Positions 1 to 8,158 are shown, numbered from the stretch's first letter. The stretch: DNA of 29,479 nucleotides from CAZEFK01 sp964511405 (GCA_964511405.1 CAZEFK010000086.1:1-29479); one strand, 5' to 3'. The notes: generated by a model not told the origin, from the letters alone. Numbers and translations: made by a program.

Positions 1-1
1 C

Positions 2-895
2 GAGATCGGCGAGGACGGCTATCGGTACGAGCACGTCGAGGTCTCGTTCGACCGTGCCGCGCGCTCCGCGACGATCACGGTGCGCGCGCCGCAGGGACCG
101 CAGCCGAACGACCCGGAGGCGATCCGCGCCGCAGGCGATCGCTGGTGGCCGCTGGCGATGGCGCGCGAGCTCGACGACGCGCTGCTGATGCTGCGCACGA
201 ACGAGCTTGAGCTGGGGCTGCTCGTCCTTCGCACGCAAGGCGATCCGCAGGCCGTTCTCGCGCTCGACCGCGCGATCGCCGCGCACCGCGAACACTGGCT
301 GGTGCGCGAGACGGTCGGTTTGCTGCGGCGCACGCTCGCGCGGCTCGACGTGAGCTCGCGCAGTCTCTACGCGGTCGTCGATCGCGGCTCGTGCTTCGCG
401 GGGACGCTGCTCGAGCTCGCGCTCGCCGCCGACCGCACCTACATGCTCGCCGCAGACGAAGATGCGCCCACGGTCGTCCTGGACGAGGCGAACTTCGGCG
501 CGTATCCGGCGGTCAACGGCCGCACGCGGCTGGCGACGCGCTTCGAGGGCGATCCCGACGCGTTCGCACGGGTGGAGGCCGAGCTCGGCCGCGCGTACGC
601 CGCGAACGAGGCGCTCGAAGCCGGGCTCATTACCGTCGCGCCGGACGATCTCGACTGGGACGACGAGATCCGGCTCGCGTTCGAAGAACGCGCGTCGCTC
701 TCGTCCGACGCGCTGACCGGGCTCGAAGCGAACCTCCGTTTCCCCGGCGCCGAGACGATGGAGACGAAGATCTTCGGCCGTCTCTCGGCGTGGCAGAACT
801 GGGTCTTCATCCGTCCCAACTCGACCGGCGAGCGCGGCGCGCTCAAACTTTTCGGCAGCGGCTCGAAACCGCACTTCGACCAGAAGCGAGTCTAA
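2..895 (+). CDS. boxC: 2,3-epoxybenzoyl-CoA dihydrolase BoxC, C-terminal part (5' truncated by window edge)
   Basis: The reading frame is open from the first bases, so the gene begins before the window. About 297 residues are visible of a protein that is usually near 550. BoxC is a crotonase-superfamily enzyme that hydrolyses and opens the ring of 2,3-epoxybenzoyl-CoA in the aerobic benzoate pathway, releasing formate. Visible crotonase-like features are a segment with RGSCFAGTLLELALAADR (about residues 128-145 of the visible part), the oxyanion-hole/active-site stretch. The C-terminal block with ETMETKIFGRLSAWQNWVF is what I recall as typical of BoxC. The next gene, boxB, starts 2 bases after the stop. 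Codon use here is rich in ACG for Thr and CTC for Leu, unlike genes further right, which prefer ACC and CTG. Family assignment is strong; the missing N-terminus cannot be judged. Confidence 0.9.
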   Translation, partial: EIGEDGYRYEHVEVSFDRAARSATITVRAPQGPQPNDPEAIRAAGDRWWPLAMARELDDALLMLRTNELELGLLVLRTQGDPQAVLALDRAIAAHREHWLVRETVGLLRRTLARLDVSSRSLYAVVDRGSCFAGTLLELALAADRTYMLAADEDAPTVVLDEANFGAYPAVNGRTRLATRFEGDPDAFARVEAELGRAYAANEALEAGLITVAPDDLDWDDEIRLAFEERASLSSDALTGLEANLRFPGAETMETKIFGRLSAWQNWVFIRPNSTGERGALKLFGSGSKPHFDQKRV

Positions 896-897
896 TC

Positions 898-2307
898 GTG
901 TCGATCGACTATACCGAGCGGATCCCGAACAACGTCGAGCTGACGTCGAACCGCACCTTGCAGCGCGCGCTCGAGCAGTGGCAGCCGGCGTTTCTCCAGT
1001 GGTGGCGCGAGCTGGGCCCGACCGACTTCAACGCCGCCGACGTCTACCTGCGCACCGCGATCTCCGTCGACACCAAAGGCTGGGCGAACTACGGCTACGT
1101 GCGGATGCCGGACTACCGCTGGGGGATCTTCCTGGCCGAGCCCGAGAACGATCGCCGCATCGGCTTCGGCGACGATCTCGGGAAGCCGGTCTGGCGGCAG
1201 GTCCCCGGCGAGTACCGCAGCACGCTGCGCCGGCTGATCGTCACGCAGGGCGACACCGAACCGGCGTCGGTCGAGCAGCAGCGGCTGCTCGGCCATAGCG
1301 CGCCCTCGCTCTACGATCTGCGCAACCTTTTTCAAGTCAACGTCGAGGAAGGCCGTCACCTGTGGGCGATGGTCTATCTGCTGCACGCCTATTTCGGCCG
1401 CGACGGCCGCGAGGAGGCCGAGGAGCTGTTGGAGCGCCATTCGGGCGATCCGGACAAGCCGCGCATCCTCGGCACCTTCAACGAGCCGATCGACGACTGG
1501 CTGTCGTTCTTCATGTTCACCTACTTCACCGACCGCGACGGCAAGTTCCAGCTGAAATGCCTGGCCGAGAGCGGCTTCGACCCACTGGCGCGCAGCTGCC
1601 GCTTCATGCTGACCGAGGAAGCCCATCACATGTTCGTGGGCGACACCGGCATCGGCCGCATCATCAAGCGCACGCTCGAGGTCATGGCCGCGCATGACAC
1701 CGACAACCCGGACCTGGTCCGCCGCGCCGGCGCCATCGACCTGCCCCTGTTGCAGCGCTATCTGAACTACTGGTTCAGCTCGGCGCTCGACCTGTTCGGC
1801 GCCGAGGTCTCGTCCAACGCCGCCAGCTACTTCGCCACCGGCATCAAGGGCCGGCCGGATGAGGCGCAGTACCAGGACCATGTGGCCCTCGACGCGGTGA
1901 TGACCGTCGACCAGCCCGACGGCCCGAGCGAGGTGCCGCTGCGCAACGCCATGAACGAAGTGGTGCGCCAGTCCTATATCCGCGACTGCGAGATCGGGCT
2001 GAAGCGCTGGAACCGCACCATCCAGAAGGCCGGCGTCGGGTTCGAGCTGACCCTGCCCAGCCCGCGCTTCCGTCGCCAGCTCGGGGCCTGGGCCGGCATG
2101 CCCTGCGATCCGGCGGGCGCGGTGATCACATCGGAAGCCTACGCCGCCGGCCTGCCGTCCTGGATCCCGTCCGCGGCCGACCGCGCCTTCATCGCCTCGC
2201 TGATGCAGCCGGTGTTCGCGCCCGGCAAGATGGCCGGCTGGATCGCGCCGCCCGACCGCGGCATCAACAACCTGCCGGTCGACTACGAATACGTGCGGCT
2301 GGCGTGA
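898..2307 (+). CDS. boxB: Benzoyl-CoA 2,3-epoxidase subunit BoxB (diiron oxygenase)
   Basis: The protein has 469 residues, close to the usual 470-475. BoxB is the diiron oxygenase that epoxidises benzoyl-CoA using O2 and reducing equivalents. Two diiron half-sites are visible: EEGRH, with E151 and H154, and TEEAHHMF, with E241 and H244. This matches the spacing known for BoxB. The conserved core NLFQVNVEEGRHLWAMVYLL and the C-terminal NNLPVDYEYVRL are also present. I chose the GTG at 898, two bases after the boxC stop, because the protein begins SIDYTERIPNNV as in the family; an open frame extends upstream to 391 but lies inside boxC. The stop overlaps the next gene (GTGA). Codon use appears to change within the first third of the gene, and this could mark a recombination or assembly junction. 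Confidence 0.95.
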   Translation: MSIDYTERIPNNVELTSNRTLQRALEQWQPAFLQWWRELGPTDFNAADVYLRTAISVDTKGWANYGYVRMPDYRWGIFLAEPENDRRIGFGDDLGKPVWRQVPGEYRSTLRRLIVTQGDTEPASVEQQRLLGHSAPSLYDLRNLFQVNVEEGRHLWAMVYLLHAYFGRDGREEAEELLERHSGDPDKPRILGTFNEPIDDWLSFFMFTYFTDRDGKFQLKCLAESGFDPLARSCRFMLTEEAHHMFVGDTGIGRIIKRTLEVMAAHDTDNPDLVRRAGAIDLPLLQRYLNYWFSSALDLFGAEVSSNAASYFATGIKGRPDEAQYQDHVALDAVMTVDQPDGPSEVPLRNAMNEVVRQSYIRDCEIGLKRWNRTIQKAGVGFELTLPSPRFRRQLGAWAGMPCDPAGAVITSEAYAAGLPSWIPSAADRAFIASLMQPVFAPGKMAGWIAPPDRGINNLPVDYEYVRLA

Positions 2308-3536
2308 CCGTCCTGCGCGTGGCCGTCGTCGGCAGCGGGCCTTCGGGCTGCTACGCGGCCGAGGCGCTGTTGAAGCAACCTGGCGTCGCGGTCGACATCG
2401 TCGACCGCTCGCCCATGCCCTTCGGGCTGGTGCGTGCCGGCGTCGCGCCCGACCACCAGACCACCAAGGCGGTCGCGCGGGTGCTGGAGCGCACGCTGGG
2501 CCGGCCCGGCGCGCGCTTCTTCGGCCATGTCGAGGTCGGCCGCGATGTCAGCCTCGATCTGCTGCGCAGGCTCTACGACGCCGTGGTGCTGGCGGTCGGC
2601 GCGCCGCTCGATCGGCGCCTGGGCGTGCCCGGCGAGGACCTGCCCGGCGTGGTCGGCTCGGGCGCCCTGGTCGGCTGGTACAACAGCGCCGCGGCGGTGC
2701 CGGCGGCGCTGCCCGACCTGGCCGCGGTCCGCCACGTGCTGGTCGTAGGGGCCGGGAATGTCGCCATCGACGTGGTCCGGCTGCTGGCGAAGACCGAACC
2801 CGAGCTCACGGGCTCCGATTTGGCCGATGCGGTCGGGCGCCGCCTGGCGGCGGCCCCGATCGAGACGATCACCGTGCTGGCGCGGCGCGGGCCGGCGGAC
2901 GTCGCGTTCACGCCGGTGGAGCTGGCGGAACTCGGAACCCTGGCGCGGGTCGGCATCGAGGTCGAGCCGTTCCCGGTGCCGGACGGCGCGGCGCCGGCCG
3001 TCCCGGTGCTGGCCGGGTTCGCCGGGCGATCCCGCGCCGACGCGCCGGTTTCGCTGCGCTTCCGCTTCCAGGCCCAGGTCGAGCGGTTCGAGGGCGGCGG
3101 GCGGCTGGAGCGGGCGGTGCTCACCACGGGCATCGCGATCCCCGCCGATCTGGCCGTCACCTGCATCGGCTATGGCAGCGTCGGCTGTCCCGGTGCCGAT
3201 CCGGTCGGCGGGCGGATCCCCAATGACGAGGGCTGGGTCGGCGAGCGCCTGTATGTCGTCGGCTGGGCCAAGCGCGGCCCCTCGGGCACCATCGCCACCA
3301 ACCGCGCCGAGGCCCAGGCGGTGGCGGCGCGGCTGCTGCGCGAGGTGCGGCCCGGCCGCGCCGCGGGCGATCTGGCTGACCTGCTGGCGGCGCGCGGGGT
3401 GACTGCGGTGGACCTGGCCGGCTGGAAGCGCATCGATGCGGCCGAGGTCGCGCGGGCGCGGCCAGGACGGGTGCGGGCGAAAATTCTGGATCCGGCCGAA
3501 GCTGTGGCGATCGCCGCAACCGCGCCGGCGCATTGA
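2304..3536 (+). CDS. FprA/adrenodoxin reductase-type FAD-dependent ferredoxin-NADP+ reductase
   Basis: A 410-residue flavoprotein of the glutathione-reductase superfamily, ferredoxin-NADP+ reductase FprA/adrenodoxin reductase type. Visible features are the FAD-binding Rossmann motif VVGSGPSGCYAAE (residues 8-20), PFGLVRAGVAPDHQ just after it, a second dinucleotide motif VVGAGNVAIDVVRLL near residue 150 for NADP(H), and the family signature GWAKRGPSGTIATNRAEA near the C-terminus. The GTG start overlaps the boxB stop (GTGA), so translation is probably coupled. By known function such enzymes pass electrons from NADPH to a ferredoxin. Coupling to boxB suggests it feeds the BoxB diiron centre, a role normally filled by BoxA (fused ferredoxin and reductase), but this is inference. 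It is somewhat shorter than the usual 430-460 residues. Confidence 0.88.
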   Translation: MTVLRVAVVGSGPSGCYAAEALLKQPGVAVDIVDRSPMPFGLVRAGVAPDHQTTKAVARVLERTLGRPGARFFGHVEVGRDVSLDLLRRLYDAVVLAVGAPLDRRLGVPGEDLPGVVGSGALVGWYNSAAAVPAALPDLAAVRHVLVVGAGNVAIDVVRLLAKTEPELTGSDLADAVGRRLAAAPIETITVLARRGPADVAFTPVELAELGTLARVGIEVEPFPVPDGAAPAVPVLAGFAGRSRADAPVSLRFRFQAQVERFEGGGRLERAVLTTGIAIPADLAVTCIGYGSVGCPGADPVGGRIPNDEGWVGERLYVVGWAKRGPSGTIATNRAEAQAVAARLLREVRPGRAAGDLADLLAARGVTAVDLAGWKRIDAAEVARARPGRVRAKILDPAEAVAIAATAPAH

Positions 3537-3590
3537 TCGGCGCGCGCCGGCGGCCTATCAAGGACGCCGGGGATCAGCGGAGGAACAGCG

Positions 3591-3728
3591 ATGGCCAGCC
3601 GACTCGTCGTGGTGCTTCTGGCCGGCTTGGCGCTGGCCGCGTGCGGCACCGTCATCCGGACCACGACCGACGCCGCGACCGGCGTGGTCGATACCGCCGC
3701 GAAGGTGATTACCGCCCCGCTGCCCTGA
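3591..3728 (+). CDS. Small lipoprotein, 45 residues
   Basis: This short gene starts at ATG 3591, seven bases after a GGAGG-like site (CGGAGGAACAGCG). It encodes 45 residues beginning MASRLVVVLLAGLALAAC. A hydrophobic stretch followed by the lipobox LAAC with Cys18 is a textbook lipoprotein signal, so the mature peptide of about 28 residues would be lipid-anchored. The remainder is rich in Thr and Ala (VIRTTTDAATGVVDTAAKV) with an amphipathic look. It resembles the tiny conserved lipoproteins seen in many alphaproteobacteria, but I do not recognise a named family. The last 20 bases overlap the 3' end of the convergent gene at 3709-4188. Function unknown. Confidence 0.7.
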   Translation: MASRLVVVLLAGLALAACGTVIRTTTDAATGVVDTAAKVITAPLP

Positions 3729-4188
3729 CCGGCGGCACGCCGCATTCGGCGGGGACGGCGAACACCAGCGCGCGGCCGGTGGCCTTGGCCCGCGCTTCCT
3801 GGATCCGGTAGCGGCCGGCGGAGGTCGCCGGACATTCCCGTGCCAGGCCGCGGTCGATCAGCACGGCGCCGATGTCGTAGCCGCCGGCCTCGCAGCCGGC
3901 CAGCAGGGCCCGTCCCATGCGCTGGTTGGTCAGGTGGCACACCGTGAAGTGGCTGTCGATCAGGCGGTAGAGACCGATCCGCGCTTCCACGCCGCCGGGT
4001 GCGGTCGGCGCCGGTGCGGCAACGCCGATCAGGCGCAGGGCGCGGCCGCCCATCAGCAGGGTGTCGCCGGCAAGCACCTGCGGCATGCCCGAGATGGTCT
4101 CGCCGGTCAGCTCGACTGCCCGCGCCGGGCCGGCCGCCGCCAGGCCAAGCATGATCGCGGCCACCCCGGCCCCAAGACGTCCGGCCAT
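3709..4188 (-). CDS. Exported protein with a degenerate thermonuclease (SNase)-like domain
   Basis: I chose the ATG at 4186-4188 because it is followed by a clear signal peptide (MAGRLGAGVAAIMLGLAAAG, then PARA as the likely cleavage site) and is preceded by a GGGGG-rich site. The protein has 159 residues. The segment VLAGDTLLMGGRALRLIGVA matches the start of staphylococcal-nuclease domains (V.DGDTL...G..IRL.GI.APE), and DIGAVLIDRGLARECP with YRIQEARAKATGRALV matches the end. The usual acidic residue of the APE motif is replaced (VAAPAPTAP), so nuclease activity is doubtful. Several Cys residues (CHLTNQ, AGCEAGG, RECP, AECG) could form disulfides in the periplasm. The fold assignment is moderate; it may be a non-catalytic relative. 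Confidence 0.75.
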   Translation of the reverse strand: MAGRLGAGVAAIMLGLAAAGPARAVELTGETISGMPQVLAGDTLLMGGRALRLIGVAAPAPTAPGGVEARIGLYRLIDSHFTVCHLTNQRMGRALLAGCEAGGYDIGAVLIDRGLARECPATSAGRYRIQEARAKATGRALVFAVPAECGVPPVRAAGR

Positions 4189-4231
4189 TTTGGTCCCCCG
4201 CTCGGTTCGCTCGGGGCGGATCCTAGCGCGA

Positions 4232-4603
4232 TTATGGCGATTTCGGGGCGTGGCGAAGCATCTCGCTGATCGCCGAGACATCCAGCTGGTTGATCACGAC
4301 ATGGCCCTCGGGCGTGATGTCGACCTTGTAGGACAGCTGGCCGTCCGGCCCCGGCTTGCCGACCCCGCGCAGCAGGGTCATGACCAGCGCCGCCTGCTGG
4401 GCCTGGGGATTGCCCTTGAACTCGGCCAAGCGGCGGATGCCGGCGTCCATGCCGCGCACGGATACGTCGATGGTGGTCGGCGTCGCCTCCGCCACCACGT
4501 CGGCCAACGGGGTGGCACCGCTGGACGGCGTGGCCAGGGTCGAGCCGGCGAGGCCGGCGGTGGCGATCAGGAGCAGCGGCAGGCGGACGCGAAGCGAAGC
4601 CAT
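4232..4603 (-). CDS. Small exported protein of unknown function
   Basis: A 123-residue protein whose ATG at 4601-4603 gives a signal peptide (MASLRVRLPLLLIATAGLAG, with STLA before the probable cleavage point). An upstream in-frame Met at 4651 would place a charged stretch before it and is less likely. The mature part has no motif that I recognise. It contains a helical-looking stretch (MDAGIRRLAEFKGNPQAQQA) and a beta-like C-terminal part (YKVDITPEGHVVINQLDVSA). It lies 43 bases upstream of the SNase-like gene on the same strand, so the two may be co-transcribed. It is divergent from the helicase gene, leaving 144 bases for both promoters. It is predicted to be periplasmic; no function is proposed. 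Confidence 0.7.
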   Translation of the reverse strand: MASLRVRLPLLLIATAGLAGSTLATPSSGATPLADVVAEATPTTIDVSVRGMDAGIRRLAEFKGNPQAQQAALVMTLLRGVGKPGPDGQLSYKVDITPEGHVVINQLDVSAISEMLRHAPKSP

Positions 4604-4747
4604 CGGGCCTCCGGGACGTGGGTTGCCGACGATTCGGCGGCGGACCGGCATTTAGCCGGTGCCGCCTGGCCGCATCAAGACGTAGCGGCGGCGCGGCGGC
4701 ACGGGCCCTTGCGTTGGTGGCAACCAGACCCGATTGTAAAGACTGTG

Positions 4748-7279
4748 ATGGAACGACAGCGATCGGCCAGCGATTGGGCAGCCGATGCCAGCCGGCGGGT
4801 GGTGGCGGTGCTCGGCCCGACCAACACCGGCAAGACCCATCTGGCGATCGAGCGCATGCTCGGCCACCGCACCGGCATGATCGGGTTTCCGCTGCGGCTC
4901 CTGGCGCGCGAGAACTATGACCGCATCGCCCGCGCCAAGGGGGCGGCGACGGTCGCGCTGATCACCGGCGAGGAGCGGATCATGCCGCCGCAGCCGCGCT
5001 GGTATGTCTGCACCGTCGAGGCGATGCCGCTGGAGCGGCCGGTCGAGTTCCTGGCGGTCGACGAGGTCCAGCTGGCCGCCGACCCCGAGCGCGGCCACAT
5101 CTTCACCGACCGCCTGCTGCGCGCCCGCGGCCTGTCCGAGACCATGCTGCTGGGGGCCGAGACCATCAAGCCGCTGATCCGGCGCCTAGTGCCCCATGCC
5201 GAGTTCATCACCCGGCCGCGGCTGTCCGAGCTGAGCTACACCGGTCCGAAGAAGCTGACCCGCCTGCCGCGGCGCAGCGCCGTGGTCGCGTTCTCGGCTG
5301 CCGAGGTCTATGCCACCGCGGAGCTGGTGCGGCGCAGCCGCGGCGGCTGCGCGGTGGTGCTGGGCGCGCTGAGCCCGCGCGCCCGCAACGCCCAGGTCGA
5401 CCTCTATCAGAGCGGCGAGGTCGACTATCTGATCGCCACGGACGCCATCGGCATGGGCCTGAACATGGACCTGGACCATGTCGCGTTCGCGCGCCTGACC
5501 AAGTTCGATGGCGGCGGCCCGCGGCGCCTGACGGCGCCGGAGGTCGCCCAGATCGCCGGCCGCGCCGGCCGCCACATGAACGACGGCACCTTCGGCACCA
5601 CCGGCCAACTGGGCGCGCTCGAGCCCGAGCTGGTGGCGGCCGTGGAGGCCCACAGTTTCGAGCCGCTGACGGCGGTGTACTGGCGCAACGCCCACCTGGA
5701 CTTCCGCGGCATCGGCGCCCTGTTGCGCAGCCTGGAGGCGGCCCCGCCCTGGCGCGAGCTCCGGCGCAAGCGCGACGCCGAGGACCACCAGGCGCTGGCC
5801 GCGCTGGGGCGGCAATCGGACATCGCCACCCGCGCCGGTGGCGGCGGCGATCCCTTGCGGCTGCTCTGGGACGTCTGCCAGATCCCGGACTTCCGGAAGG
5901 TCCTGAGCGATGCCCATCTGCGGCTTCTGGCCCAGATCTTCCTGCATCTCAGCGGCCCCGGCCGGCGCCTGCCGACGGACTGGGTGGCCGAGCAGATCGC
6001 TCGGATCGACCGCACCGAGGGCGATATCGACGCCCTCAGCGCCCGCATCGCCCACATCCGGACCTGGACCTACGTCTCGCACCGGGCCGACTGGCTGTCC
6101 GATTCAGCCCATTGGCAGCAGCGCACGCGCGAGGTCGAGGACCGGCTGTCGGACGCGCTGCACGACCGCCTGACCCAGCGCTTCGTCGACCGCCGCGGCA
6201 CGGCGCTGATCAAGCGCCTCAAGGACCCTGCCGAGCTGCTGGCCGGAGTCGCGCGCGACGGCACGGTCGTGGTCGAGGGGCATCCGGTCGGCCGGCTCGA
6301 CGGCTTCGACTTCCGGCCCGACGCCGAGACCGACGGCGAGGGCCAGCGCCGGCTGATGGCGGCGGCGCGCCGGGCGCTCGAAAGCGAGATCGGCCGCCGT
6401 GTGCAGCGCCTGGTCTCCGCACCCGACGATGCCCTCCACCTGACCGCGACGGGGCAGGTGGTCTGGAGCTCCGAGGGCGACGCCGACTGCGCGGTCGCGC
6501 GCCTGGCCGCCGGCGCCGGTCCGCTCACGCCGGAGATCGAGCTGCTGCCGGCCGAGCTGGTGCCCGCCGAGGCCCGCGAGCGGATCCGGCGACACTTGGC
6601 GGCGTGGCTGCGCCGGCACTTGGCCGCTCGGCTGCCGGCCCTGCCGGCCTTGCGCGACATGACCGTGGCCGGGCCGGCGCGCGGACTGGCCTACCAACTG
6701 GGCGAAGCCATGGGCACGCTGCCGGTGGCGGCCGTCGAGTCGCAGCTGCGGGCCCTGGGCGGCGCCGATCGCCGGGCGCTGGGCCGGGTCGGCTGCCGGT
6801 TCGGGACCGAGACCGTCTATGTCGCCGCGTTGCTGGAGCCTGAGGCGGTGGCGCTGCGCGGGCTGCTGTTCGCCGTCCATGCCGGGCTCCGGCCGCTGCC
6901 CGAGGCGCCGGCGGGGCCGACCCAGCACTGCGGTCCGGGCGTGCCGGCGGCCTTCTATGAAGCGGCGGGCTATCGGGTGCTGCACGGCCATGCGGTCCGC
7001 GCCGACCGCCTGGAGCAGGTGGCGGCGCGGCTGCGCCGCCTGGCACGCGGCGGGCCGTTCGTGCTGACCGCCGAGGCCGCGCTCGACCTCGCTGGCCGGC
7101 TGGGCTGCGCTATCGAGGCCCTGCCGGCGCTGCTGGCGGCACAGGGCTACCGCACCGCGCCCGGCGAGGGCGGCCTGCACTGCACGGCCCGTCGGCGCGC
7201 CCGCGTGAAAGCTGTCCCCCGTCCGGTGCCGCCCGATGGGCCGTTCGCGGCGCTGCGCGCCCTCCGCGTGGCGACCTGA
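4748..7279 (+). CDS. SUV3-like ATP-dependent RNA helicase
   Basis: An 843-residue DExH-like helicase. Visible motifs are Walker A GPTNTGKTH (residues 23-31), motif II VDEVQ (near residue 105), the helicase C-terminal domain with IATDAIGMGLNMDLDHVAF, and motif VI QIAGRAGRHMNDGTFG. This arrangement with LGALSPRARN and the long C-terminal half is typical of the mitochondrial SUV3-like helicases widespread in alphaproteobacteria, which probably act in RNA turnover. The frame is open for nearly 700 bases further upstream, but there it is antisense to the small exported genes. ATG 4748 gives a family-like start shortly before the P-loop. The stop overlaps the ATG of the S4-domain gene (TGATG), so translation is probably coupled. 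It is the first gene of a block conserved across alphaproteobacteria. Confidence 0.92.
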   Translation: MERQRSASDWAADASRRVVAVLGPTNTGKTHLAIERMLGHRTGMIGFPLRLLARENYDRIARAKGAATVALITGEERIMPPQPRWYVCTVEAMPLERPVEFLAVDEVQLAADPERGHIFTDRLLRARGLSETMLLGAETIKPLIRRLVPHAEFITRPRLSELSYTGPKKLTRLPRRSAVVAFSAAEVYATAELVRRSRGGCAVVLGALSPRARNAQVDLYQSGEVDYLIATDAIGMGLNMDLDHVAFARLTKFDGGGPRRLTAPEVAQIAGRAGRHMNDGTFGTTGQLGALEPELVAAVEAHSFEPLTAVYWRNAHLDFRGIGALLRSLEAAPPWRELRRKRDAEDHQALAALGRQSDIATRAGGGGDPLRLLWDVCQIPDFRKVLSDAHLRLLAQIFLHLSGPGRRLPTDWVAEQIARIDRTEGDIDALSARIAHIRTWTYVSHRADWLSDSAHWQQRTREVEDRLSDALHDRLTQRFVDRRGTALIKRLKDPAELLAGVARDGTVVVEGHPVGRLDGFDFRPDAETDGEGQRRLMAAARRALESEIGRRVQRLVSAPDDALHLTATGQVVWSSEGDADCAVARLAAGAGPLTPEIELLPAELVPAEARERIRRHLAAWLRRHLAARLPALPALRDMTVAGPARGLAYQLGEAMGTLPVAAVESQLRALGGADRRALGRVGCRFGTETVYVAALLEPEAVALRGLLFAVHAGLRPLPEAPAGPTQHCGPGVPAAFYEAAGYRVLHGHAVRADRLEQVAARLRRLARGGPFVLTAEAALDLAGRLGCAIEALPALLAAQGYRTAPGEGGLHCTARRRARVKAVPRPVPPDGPFAALRALRVAT

Positions 7280-7551
7280 TGGAAGGGCAGCGCCTGGACA
7301 AGTGGCTGTGGGCGGCGCGGTTCGTGCGCCAGCGCGAGCGCGCGGCGGCGTTGTGCGCCGAGGGCAAGGTCCGGGTCAGCGGCCGGGTGGTCGAGAAGGC
7401 CCACGCTCAAGTGCGGATCGGCGACGTGCTGACCTTCCCCCTGGGGCCGCATATCCGGGTGATCAAGGTGCTGGCGTTGGCCGAGCGGCGCGGCGCGGCC
7501 GAGCAGGCGCAGCTGCTCTACGAGGACCTCAACCCGCCGCCGGAACGCTGA
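7279..7551 (+). CDS. S4-domain RNA-binding protein (HslR/Hsp15-like)
   Basis: A 90-residue protein made almost entirely of one S4 RNA-binding domain. MEGQRLDKWLWAARFVRQRE at the start and GKVRVSGRVVEKAHAQVRIG at residues 30-50 are the classic S4 pattern. It resembles Hsp15/HslR, which in E. coli binds stalled 50S subunits carrying nascent chains; that function is known for the family but not shown here. It begins inside the stop codon of the helicase gene, which suggests coupled synthesis of two RNA-acting proteins. It is slightly shorter than E. coli Hsp15 (133) because the basic C-terminal tail is absent. The last 23 bases overlap the 3' end of the convergent methyltransferase gene. Confidence 0.9.
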   Translation: MEGQRLDKWLWAARFVRQRERAAALCAEGKVRVSGRVVEKAHAQVRIGDVLTFPLGPHIRVIKVLALAERRGAAEQAQLLYEDLNPPPER

Positions 7552-8158
7552 CCGCCCGGCGCCGGAACAGCAGTGACAGATTGTTGGCGGGCATCTCGAC
7601 GATCTCGGGCGCAGCGAACCCGGCCGCGGCGGCAGCGTCGGCGACCGCCTCCAGGTCGCGCACGCCCCAGGCGGGATCCCGCGCCTGCAGCCAATCGTCG
7701 AACGCCTGGTTGCTGGGCGCCGTCGCCGCACCGTGGCGGCGATAGGGGCCGTACAGGAAGACCGTGCCGTCCGGGACCAGGACGCGCGCCGCGCCGGCGA
7801 ACAGTCCCAGGGTGGCACCCCAGGGCGCGATATGGATTAGATTGATGGCGAGCACCAGCTGGGCCGCGTCCACCGGCCAGCGATGGGCCATGGCGTCGAG
7901 GTCCAAGGGCGGGCGCAGATTCGGCAGGCCCGATGCCGCGATCCAGGCGGCGATGCTGCGCCGCGCCGCCGGTGCCGGGTCGCTGGGCTGGACGGTGAGG
8001 CCGGGAAAGCGCCGGGCAATCGCCACCGCGTGCTCGCCGGTGCCGCTGGCCAGCTCCAGCACCAGGCCGTGGCTCGGCACCCGGCCGTCCAGCACGGCCA
8101 GGATCGGGGCGACATTGCGCGCGGCGGCGGGGGCATATTGGCGATCATCGGGTTGCAT
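7529..8158 (-). CDS. DUF938 family SAM-dependent methyltransferase-like protein
   Basis: A 209-residue protein of the DUF938 family, a class I SAM-dependent methyltransferase fold. The opening MQPDDRQYAPAAARNVAPIL is very characteristic. The SAM-binding motif I is LVLELASGTGEHAVAIARRF (residues 32-51), the post-motif acidic residue lies in QPSDPAP, and LVLAINLIHIAPWGATLGLF is the motif-IV region. FLYGPYRRHGAATAPSNQAF and VEMPANNLSLLFRR are also family hallmarks. The methyl acceptor is unknown. The gene sits on the opposite strand between the S4-domain gene and fdxA, so it is probably independent of the plus-strand block. The start is the ATG at 8156-8158; no alternative is better placed. Confidence 0.9.
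   Translation of the reverse strand: MQPDDRQYAPAAARNVAPILAVLDGRVPSHGLVLELASGTGEHAVAIARRFPGLTVQPSDPAPAARRSIAAWIAASGLPNLRPPLDLDAMAHRWPVDAAQLVLAINLIHIAPWGATLGLFAGAARVLVPDGTVFLYGPYRRHGAATAPSNQAFDDWLQARDPAWGVRDLEAVADAAAAAGFAAPEIVEMPANNLSLLFRRRAVSVPAAG

Noticed and set aside
391..897. Upstream extension of the boxB frame
   Set aside because: It overlaps boxC in another frame and reads as Arg-rich nonsense; family similarity begins at the GTG at 898.
892..1881. Long open frame on the minus strand opposite boxB
   Set aside because: It is the antisense shadow of a well-conserved boxB; its composition is low-complexity (V, A, G, Q, D) with no recognisable domain.
4061..4747. Upstream extension of the helicase frame
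   Set aside because: It is antisense to two exported proteins with clear signal peptides, and helicase family similarity begins only after 4748.
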